The position numbers and the translations under genes were made by a program. The notes beneath the pieces are model-generated. The model ran no database searches. It was not told the origin of the DNA and saw nothing but the letters and a program-made list of their open reading frames with translations. Positions 55,451-64,000 of a stretch of 64,000 bases of DNA are shown one piece after another. The first letter of the stretch is position 1; each line of letters starts with the position of its first letter. This DNA is from Jaltomata sinuosa (taxonomy: Eukaryota > Streptophyta > Magnoliopsida > Solanales > Solanaceae), in NCBI GenBank assembly GCA_003996215.1, contig QJPP01007518.1:1292926-1356925 (forward strand), given 5' to 3'.

Positions 55451-55808
55451 TAGAAAATATGGTAAATATGTACTATATATTTGCAACTTCGAAAGATCGA
55501 AGGAATTTAATTCGAGTTACTCTATTAATATTATTCATAATTAATAATAGAAGTTATAGGATATTTTGCATTTTAATATTTTTACGTTACACTAATTTCA
55601 AATTATGAACTTTCTAATTATGCATCCATGTTGTAATAGGGTAGGTGCTCTCTTTTAATCGTCAGAACAAATTTAATGTTGTAATTAATGTTACAAATTT
55701 AATTTGAGGCTTGCTCATCCGGTATTCAATACTCCATTCGTTTTAAAAAGAATGATTACTTTGATTAACCTTCTAAGCTAGTTGTTAATCACAATTAAGA
55801 AGAAAGGT

Positions 55809-56072
55809 ACTTCCTCCGTTCCAAAATACCTATCACAATTTTCTTAAAGAGTCAAACGCTATAAATTTTGACCTACATTTTACAATTTATTTTTTAACAT
55901 ATTAATATGAGAAAAATTATAATTTACAGTACTTTTTGTGTAGTTTTTGAATATTTAAATTTTAATTTTAAAATATTTAATTAACTTAATCTAATCTAAT
56001 TTTATAAATTAGTTAAATTAATTTTTTTAAAAGTAAAATATGACAATTATTTTGGAACAGAGGAGTACGTAT
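55809..56072. mobile_element. Stowaway-like MITE
   Basis: TACTTCCTCCGTTCCAAAAT and ATTTTGGAACAGAGGAGTA are inverted ends. The interior is AT-rich. 56,073-56,780 holds nothing else I can name. Confidence 0.75.
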
Positions 56073-56780
56073 TAATTTGATAATTACAAGGTATATTAAT
56101 GGGGCTTAATTATTTTTTATTTTTTTTGCCATTTTAAGTGATGTTTCAATTATCTAAGTAGTGTACTTAATTTAGTATTGTAGCAGAGTACTAAGAACAT
56201 ATCAGACAAAAGTGGGACCCACTGACACTGTGTGTAGGATGAGGTTTCTATAAAAAGTTTTATTTTTATTTTTCCTAAGGCTTAGTATTTTTACTAAAAT
56301 ACCCTCAGAATTTAGGTTTATTTACTTAAATAGGGAGAAAAAAATAAAATAAAAATTTATGTCTATGATTGTGTCTGATTGGTTGATAACAGTACTGTAC
56401 TGTGTAATAAAAAATAGAAACAAAGTACTGTACAAAATACTATATTAGATTTTTAAAGTACCAACATGGTATTTTTGTAGCAGTACAAGGACTTGGAAGA
56501 AAATCCCAATACACCCAAAAGGGTTTTTTTGAAAAAATAAAAATTGTACCACCGATAAATCTCCTTTTTATATAATTATATGTAATTGCTAATTTCAACA
56601 TCGTTAAAGATTGAGATAGAGTGATAAATATTTTTTCATCTTTAATTCGCAAGTTTGAATCCTGAGTATGAAGTTGTCATTGGTAGTGGTAGGAAGCAGT
56701 TTACCCTCCTAAAGTAAAAAAAATCGGTGCGAATCCAAATTGATCGGGCTTGATTTTCCAAATCAAATAACAAACGCTAG

Positions 56781-57030
56781 ACAATAATAACATACTCAGT
56801 ATAATCTCACAAAGTGGGATCTTAGGAAGATAGAGTGTACGTAGACTTTACCTTTACCTCAGAGGTAGAGAGACCGTTTTCGATAGGCCCTCAGCTCAAG
56901 AAAAATCATTTAAAACGAATACAACAGATAATAATAGATGTACATGAAATAGCAGATAGTAATAGGATAATAACTATAACAAAATATATGATAGTCGAAG
57001 TACAAGCAATAACAATAATAACAAAAATCA
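56781..57030 (-). mobile_element. TTG-tailed SINE-like copy, antisense
   Basis: ACAATAATAACATACTCAGT, TCTCACAAAGTGGGATCTTA, GATAGAGTGTACGTAGACTT and GATAGGCCCTCAGCTCAAGA are the inverted blocks of the family, followed by AATAACAATAATAAC near 57006. ORFs over it are not genes. Confidence 0.7.
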
Positions 57031-57227
57031 AAGGATAAAAAACGAGTACCAAACAACTGATGAGGAAAAAAAAATATTTCCATTATAAGAGTCAACTTTT
57101 TTTATGTGTGATTTTCTTTTAATTGAATATTCTTCCTAATGCGCTTAGTAATTTTGTGTATGTTTTAAATATATAACTTTCAATTTTCAAAAATAAAGAT
57201 ATTAGCGTTGAATTTTCCAACATATTT

Positions 57228-57472
57228 CATCTGTTTGAATTTATGTATGGCACACTTTTTTTTTTAATTCATCCCAAAAAAAGGATGTCATATTTTTATA
57301 ATTAAAAATAATTTAACTTTAAAAATATTTCTTTTTTTACCCTTAATGAAATGATTTATAGTCACAGAAATGATTATCAAGTATTTTAGACTATAAAATT
57401 AAAAAATCTTCACTTTTTTTAAAATTTTGTGTTAAGTTAAATAATATCACATAAATTAAACGGATGAAGTAA
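57228..57472. mobile_element. Stowaway-like MITE, degenerate
   Basis: CATCTGTTTGAATTTATGTA at the left and ATCACATAAATTAAACGGAT at the right are diverged inverted ends, with the interior TTACCCTTAATGAAATGATT usual for the family. 57,480-58,190 is AT-rich with nothing recognisable. Confidence 0.5.
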
Positions 57473-58198
57473 TAGTTTTCTTTTTGGACACGTAATAAGA
57501 GTATTTTTTAGCATTGTATACCTTATAATTTCAATTGAATAATATTCTGAATTAATTATCTTGAACATTATCTTAATGAAAGACTAATTAGTTTTTAGCT
57601 GAAATAGACCAATTGACTTTATTTTTTATTATTTTTTTAAGTCAAGTTGAGAATCGAACTAATAAGCGTTGGAACTAAGTGATTGGCTTTTACTATAATT
57701 AAAAAAATTTAATTCTACTTGACCTAATTAAAATAATCATTATTTGATTAATTTTTCATTTACTCTTGTTTAGTTGGTGTTTAAAGTTTAACTAAAATCT
57801 TAGATGGTGACTTTTGACCTAAACTAAAAGATGAAGATAAAAAAGATTATCACAGAAAAAAAAAGATGAAATAATTAGAGTGGTTGGCTCACATTTTATT
57901 GGTACTAGGTAACAAATTTACCTTCTTGTTGTGGTCAAAGGTAATTTTTTTTTTTTTTTTTTGTTTTCAAAAAAAAGTTTCTTTCTTTTTTCCTCAAAAA
58001 GAAAGTAAATGTGTTTCCTCAATTCATTTTACATTAGAGATTAAGGATATTTCAAGCTAATAACACAAACAAAAACCTCTAATCACATGTATATATGTTT
58101 TAAATTATAAATAGATGTTTAACTAGGAGAAGTTTTACACTATCAATCCAATTTTAACTTGTTATAACAAGTTATTTACCTTGTAATCATGTTATAAC

Positions 58199-58797
58199 TG
58201 TTGAGTTAAAATTCAAAAATACTTTAAATATAATGTGATATTGTTTAATTTGAGCCAAACTCGCATAGTTTTCTCCAAAAAAGCTTCAAAAACCCTTAAG
58301 AGTATCCTTACATCATATTTGTAGCTTCCTTTAATTTTCTTTTCAACTAGCAATGTAAGACTTTGTTCGCACATTCAACAATCTCCCCTCGAACTAAGCT
58401 ACATGTCCATCACTAAAATTATATTTATGGGCTAATATGAAGATTCATCATGTATCAATCACATCATCCGAGTATTTGTGGAGATCAAAATCACGTGTCT
58501 CTTTTGTGCATGCATCTCCAAGTTGTTGCTAAAGGTATAACCTATAAACAAGTAAAGTAGTAAGTCGAATTCTAGACCATCACTCCGTCATTTTCATACT
58601 CGTCTCATCGATTCATTGGCTTTGATACCAGTTTGTTGAGCTAAGCCATGACACAAAAATACTTTTAACATAGTGTGATATTGTCCTTTAGGTCAATCTC
58701 TTACACGATTTTCTCCAATATTATACTATTAAGAGAATCTTTACACACCTTTTTTTCTTTTTTTTTATAGCTAATGTGAGACTTCATTCACACATCA
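58199..58797 (-). mobile_element. TRIM retrotransposon, about 600 bp
   Basis: Two LTRs, 58199-58380 and 58634-58797, begin TGTTGAGTTAAAATTC and TGTTGAGCTAAGCC and share ACTTTAAATATAATGTGATA-like, TTTTCTCCAA and CAATGTAAGACTTTGTTCGC-like blocks. Read on the minus strand, TGGTATCAAAGCC (complement of 58617-58629) directly follows the 5' LTR as the initiator Met-tRNA primer site, and GAGGGGAGAT beside the other LTR is a polypurine tract. There is no coding region. Confidence 0.8.
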
Positions 58798-59454
58798 AAT
58801 AATTACTCATTCCTTTTTTTTTTGTCTTTTTTATTACGATGATAATGACAATACACAATTAAAGGTCAAAAAAATTTATTCACACTCAATGTTTAAATCG
58901 AATAATATATATATATATATAAAAAGTAATTTTTTGTTTTTTTGCATATGCAACTAATTCCACCAGCCATAAGTTATTTTCTTTTTCTCTTCTATTCATT
59001 CAGTAATAAGATTCCACAATCATGAAAATGATATAAAGTTGGTAGGATACACTTTGATGAAAGAATAGCACTTTACATGCCAAAATTACCCTTCTTTTTT
59101 AGCAGTAGTTACAGAACTTACCAACCTAAAGCTAGGTGGTCACACTCAAATCTTGACTTCTGATTTTTAATTTTTTTTTGGTTTATTACCCGATGTTCGA
59201 TATTTATATTGAAACTCGATTAAATTTAAAATTTTGCCGGAAGTCCTAGTTAGAGGATAAGGTATTTTCTAACAAAAATAACTCGAGAATTAATTTCCTG
59301 AATGATCATTCATATTCTGAAAATTACCTATTAAAATTACTTTTATTTCTTTTAGAACAACAAAATCATTCAACTATAGTACTATTTTCCGAGGAAAAGA
59401 AAAAAACTACATAAGGTTTCATTCGCTCTTAGGTGGCAAGTCATATCATATTAA

Positions 59455-59707
59455 AATTTTATTTTATCCATTTTAATTTGTTTGTCCTACTTTTCTTTTT
59501 AATTCGTTTAGAAAACGAGTGTCTCTTTCCCTTTTTAACAACTCTTTAATTTCAACTTTTCACGTAATATGTTTAAGACCACGAGATTAAATGACGTTTT
59601 GATATATTTGACATATCTTTAATTTATGACCATAAGATTTAAAAATCTCCTTTATTTTCTTAAACTCCATGCCAAATCATAGAAAAAACAAGAACGAAGC
59701 GAGTATT
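59455..59707. mobile_element. Stowaway-like MITE, degenerate (related copy at 63327-63590)
   Basis: TTTATCCATTTTAATTTGTT, AACTCTTTAATTTCAACTTT, GTTTAAGACCACGAGATTAA and TTGACATATCTTTAATTTAT are matched block by block at 63327-63590 (TTCGTTTCAATTTGTTTGAC, AACTCTTTAATTTCAAATTT, GTTTAAGACCACAAAATTAA). They are two copies of one family. Confidence 0.65.
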
Positions 59708-59871
59708 TTTTTTAAAAAATAATAAACTTATTTGACTGATATATATATCATACTCATTTAATCCAAATAGTTAGAATCTCAAAGAATTAGTTATTCATTT
59801 TCTTTTTTCTCTACAAATGTGCAAATAATTTATCAAAATTTATGGTTAATTAAGGACATGCTGAGGATTTG

Positions 59872-60640
59872 CAGGGCCGACTCAACAAGATTGAGGGCCT
59901 AAAGCCAAATTTCATAGAGAGACCTTAATTTTTTTTCTAGTTGACATATCTAAATTGAACAACAATAACAACTATAACACATCTATTGTAATCCTACAAG
60001 TGGGGTTTAAAGAGAGTAGGATGTACACAGATCTTACGAAGTAAGAATGTAAACAATGCAAATTTTCAATGAAAATATATAATATAAAATTAGAATAATA
60101 AAATATGGCTCAAGAATTTGAGAAGTTGATATAATGATATCATAATAGTGTTGTGCTGCTTCAATATAATGAATGATGATAACTTGTTGTAGCGCTTGAA
60201 ATTTTGAAAAAGACATCAAAAAGTAAATTTTGATCTTTTGTAAAAAAAACAATAAATTTTGCAGAATGCAAAAGATTTGAGACTTCAGAATGTTCAATAT
60301 ATAATAAGAGAATAAAAATATTAAAAGGGACAATGAAAAAGGTATATATAGAAATAATAATATGCATGGGTTTATGTTAGTTGTTAGGATCCATATAAAG
60401 GAGGCAATAAAATAGGTAGTGTCGAAAGAAAGGATACTACAATCACCTAAAAATTATTTCATTTCTTAATTATTACAATAATCCTCACATTAAAAGGTGA
60501 AAAATTATTATGTTTTCTACCCAATTTTTTTTTAAAATTTAATAGTACATGAGATTTTTTAAACAAGATAGAATACATTTTTAGAAAAAAATTAGGGCCC
60601 AAGCGATTGCTTTAATTGTCTTGTAGTCGAGCCGGCCCTC
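59872..60640. mobile_element. Non-autonomous hAT element, 769 bp, with an internal SINE piece
   Basis: Ends are CAGGGCCGACTC and GAGCCGGCCCTC, inverted with two mismatches. AGGATTTG and AGAATTTG flank it, an 8-bp duplication with one difference. A TTG-tailed SINE fragment lies inside at about 59958-60040 (CAATAACAACTATAACACAT, then CTACAAGTGGGGTTTAAAGA). ORFs in it are AT-rich chance readings. Confidence 0.75.
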
Positions 60641-61354
60641 AGAATTTGGAATTAAGAAAACAATTTATAGAGGCAGCAGGGAGTACTAAATTCACTGAAT
60701 GTGACACCTCTAGGTAGCTCTCACCCACAAGTTGTATAATAATTATGAAAGGACGAATAATCCAATAACAAATCAACAAAAGGAAAAAAAAAAAGCTAAC
60801 AGTTTTTTTTAAAAAAATATCGAAATGAAAAAAAAAAAAAAAAAAAAACTGATCAGACAATTCATGTAGAAAATTTTCCACCTTAAGTAAGTAATATTTT
60901 GTTTTTTTCTTAACGAATAATTGAATCGACTGCATTGAATGCAACAAGTTTCAAGTAGGAACATTTGATTTTGTAATTGTTTACAAACTCTTTTTAGTTT
61001 TTCTATAAGGGATTTTTTTTTTTAATTCAATTTTTGATACCCGCAGTAGAGTTCAAGGCCCATACGAGAGAAACGATTCTTATCATGAAATCTTTCATAT
61101 TCAGGACTCAAAATTGAGATCTTTGATTTATGAATCTTTATTTTACACATAAGAGAGACCTAAAAAAGTCATTTGTCTTCTATTTAATTTTGTAATTCAT
61201 AAGAGATCATTTCCACCTAGTTCATTAATGTATTAATAAAGTATAGAGGGTCACTTTTACTAGATGAGTTTTTAATTAAGAAAACAAAAAAGGATACAAT
61301 AATTCACTATTCCATCTCAAACCAGGCTATTTTTGAGAAAATAGGGTTTTGAAT

Positions 61355-61542
61355 CAGTGATGGAGTCGAAATTTTCATTAACACGATTTAAAATATGAAA
61401 AAATAAATACATAAAGAAGCCAAGGAAATTCAACATCTACTATATATATAAAAAAAAATAAGTTTAACTTTATATATACAATGTAATTTTCTGTTAAAAA
61501 GATACGAATAAACCCTTTTGTCACTACTCAACTCCGCCCATG
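61355..61542. mobile_element. hAT-type MITE and a related fragment at 62243-62400
   Basis: CAGTGATGGAGTCGAAATTT and CAACTCCGCCCATG are diverged ends with TTTTGAAT and TTTCGAAC flanks. AAATTCAACATCTACTATAT inside is matched by GGTTCAACATCTATTATATA in a second, right-truncated copy starting GAGGTGGAGCCAAGATTTTC at about 62244. Confidence 0.6.
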
Positions 61543-62179
61543 TTTCGAACGGGAGAAGAATAAAGCAGGCTGTCATTTGACTAGTTTATAAAAAAAAAAT
61601 CTCCTAAGTTTAATTCTAATAAGTTGAAATATTGAATTCCTCCTAAATTACATGCAAATAAAAATAATGTAGCTAATTGACTAAGATAAACTTGGAACAA
61701 AATCCATACTAATTAAATTTTATTTTAGTACTGAAAAGTTATAGTCCAGGAGATGTACAATTCTGACCTCATTCTCCATTGTTTGGTTATCAAACATATA
61801 TGCTATCTTTTATTTCTACTTCATTTATACTTCCTTCGTTTCATTTTACTTGGTCCCTATTTTAATAATCAACGTTTCATTTTACTTATTCAGTTTAACA
61901 AATCAAGAGAGCTTCATTACTTTTTCCCCATTTTACTCTTAATATTAAATAACTACATAAAGTAGCAAAGTCAAATTTAAAGTTTCAAAATATCATTAAT
62001 AAAATTAGTTTAGTAAAATATACCTTTCGTTAAAATTTTCTTAAGAAATGTGTCAGATCAACAAAGGCTAAACAATATAAAATGGAGCTTGAAGTTTTCA
62101 CAAATCAATAAAAGTCTCACATGCCCTTTTCCTTTTTGTCACTCATTTCTAGCAAACACTGTCCTAAGTGGTTTAAAAT

Positions 62180-62211
62180 ACCCCCCCCCCCCACACACCC
62201 CCCCCCCCCAC
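62180..62211. repeat. Poly-C tract
   Basis: Two runs of C, of 12 or more bases each, are separated by ACACA. It is a simple repeat and prone to assembly error. Confidence 0.85.
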
Positions 62212-62589
62212 AGTTAGTTTGAGTTCATTGCATGAAGTACTTTTAGAGGTGGAGCCAAGATTTTCATTGAGGAGATTCAAAATCTGAAAATACAAACACA
62301 CGAATTAGTCGAAGGGGTTCAACATCTATTATATATACATAAAAAATAATTTTAACTATGTATAAGTAGTATAATTTCTGCCGAAAAGGGTAACTTCTTG
62401 TATAAGATTTAGGTAGATGAAAAAAAAAGGAAAGTCAACATCCAATCTTCGAGTAATGCATTTTTATAATAATGTAATTTAGAAATTGATTGAACTTGGT
62501 GGATTTTTTTTTTATCGTGTGTAAAAAAGTCGATAATTTTATATTTAAAAAACCAACCAATAAATCAACAAAGTTTGTCTATTTTTTTA

Positions 62590-62694
62590 CCGACCAGCTC
62601 ATTTTCGACCTATGCTTTTCGATCAGTTTTTGATCGTTTTTTCCAGAAAAATCGATCACTGCGATCAATTTTGAGCCCTTTTTTAGTAGTGCCT
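62590..62694. mobile_element. One end of a CACTA-type transposon
   Basis: Read on the minus strand from 62694 it begins CACTACTAAAAAAGGGCTCA and then shows repeated GATCGATTTTT / GATCAAAAACTGATCG motifs, like the subterminal repeats of CACTA elements. The other end was not found in the window. 62,700-64,000 has no gene that I can support apart from the MITE at 63327-63590. Confidence 0.5.
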
Positions 62695-64000
62695 AGTGTT
62701 TTATTGTTTTAGTTGAGACTTAAACGTGAGACCTTATAAAAAAATTTAACTTTATTGATCATTTAATTATACTTGTAATGTTTTCCAATATAGATTATTA
62801 CCCTGATTATAACTCTTGATTCTAGAAAGAACTTTCTGATGAATGACATTTTAACTTAAAATATTTTTAAATGAGTCATTAAAGGTGTCGAATATATATA
62901 TGTGGCGCATAAATTTTGATAGGCACGCAACAATCAATAGATCTCATAATCTAATCTGTCCAATTCAATATCGTCTTTTCATTTATTTGTTTGTTTAATT
63001 TTCTTAAGCGTAACTTTAGAATTAAGTGGGCGTGTGTCACACATTAACAAAAAAATCTCATATAAGTTGATTTTGATTAGGGGTTTAATTAGCTTAAGCT
63101 TTACTCAATATTTGGATAATTAAGTTGTTTCATCCTATGCCTATTTTAACCCTTAAATTAACATAATATTCATTTAATCTGTTGAAGTTTGGACAGTTTA
63201 CATTTTCTTTTTATCAAACAATTAATACCCCTACTAACCATATTTAATTTATAAGACCGTTATGGATGTTACAATAATGTCACAAGAGGGCTATTTTGTG
63301 ACACAAAAAGATTACTAGTAGTATGTATTTTCTTCGTTTCAATTTGTTTGACCTACTTTTTTTTTAGTTTATTTAAAAAAGAATAATTTTTTTTCTTTTT
63401 AGCAACTCTTTAATTTCAAATTTCCACATGTCATGTTTAAGACCACAAAATTAAAGGGCATTTTGGTACATCTGACATATCTTTGATTTATGACTACAAA
63501 ATTTAAAAGCCTTTTTTATTTTCTTAAATTTCATGCCTAGTCAAAATAAATCAAACAAATTAAAACGAAATAATAATATGTATACTACTTTTCAAAGGTG
63601 GCCACAAATCACTTATATTTGGTAACGGTCGCCCTCCAAATTAATGCACAAAGACGTAACTAATAAGAGTAATAAAAAAACAAATCATCAATAACTCAAG
63701 CCAAAATCTACCTTAATTAATATTGGAGAAAAGTTTGCAACTTGCACTAGCTCTCGCTATATGTGGGGTTCGAGGAAAGATTGGATCATAAGAATATATT
63801 ATAAGCAGTTTTATTTTGTATTTTTGTAAAAAATATTTTTACAGCTTGAACTCCTAATATTTTGGTCACATGGCTATAACTTTACCGGTTTACTATCAAT
63901 TAACTACTGAAAATGGTACCGCCAAGATATGTGGTAGGATGAATAGAATTCTTCACCCTTAATTAGAGGTTTTAAGTTTGAATTTTTGTATGAAAATAAC

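Noticed and set aside
1..64000. CRISPR arrays, bacterial operons, rRNA genes, integrated virus
   Set aside because: No direct-repeat/spacer pattern, no prokaryotic gene structure, no rRNA sequence and no viral domains were seen; the only tandem repeats are the minisatellite and the segmental arrays described.

Overview
This is a stretch of plant nuclear DNA, almost certainly from a Solanaceae species (Solanum-like). The reasons are spliceosomal genes with short AT-rich introns, several chloroplast-targeted products, and many repeats that are typical of nightshades: TTG-tailed SINE-like retroposons, tRNA-derived SINEs, an AU-type SINE, GTTGCTCGGAC foldback MITEs and CTCCCTCCGT Stowaway-like MITEs. 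I assembled gene models by eye from splice sites, reading phase and family resemblance. UTR ends are not visible in the sequence.

Layout. 1-4.8 kb: a broken RNase H-like retroelement fragment, MITEs and a well-supported MIR398 microRNA locus (2522-2637) with a TATA box just upstream. 5.0-9.5 kb: a gankyrin/PSMD10-like ankyrin gene (5 exons). 10.1-14.9 kb: a thylakoid-lumen PsaN-like protein (4 exons). 18.1-28.3 kb: a GDAP2-like macro-domain plus CRAL-TRIO protein (14 exons), with two near-identical hAT insertions in its introns and a minisatellite in its last intron. 31.4-34.6 kb: ClpF, the UVR/YccV-domain adaptor of the chloroplast Clp protease (8 exons). 37.1-39.3 kb: an intronless E-class PPR protein. 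42.4-45.9 kb, minus strand: a DUF863 nuclear protein (3 coding exons), apparently with a leader exon 6.2 kb upstream. 52.7-64 kb: AT-rich repeat DNA in which I find no gene.

The genes do not form one pathway. Three of them act in or on plastid biology or organelle gene expression (PsaN-like, ClpF, PPR), and miR398 links the region to copper economy. The gene content matches, from memory, two Arabidopsis segments (At1g69340-69360 and At2g03390-03430), which suggests a conserved ancestral block.

I found no CRISPR, operon or defence-like system. The most unusual items are the miR398 locus, the twin hAT insertions within one gene, a minisatellite that seems to have been amplified from a MITE/host junction, duplicated leaders in two neighbouring genes, and a large tandem array inside the leader intron of the DUF863 gene.
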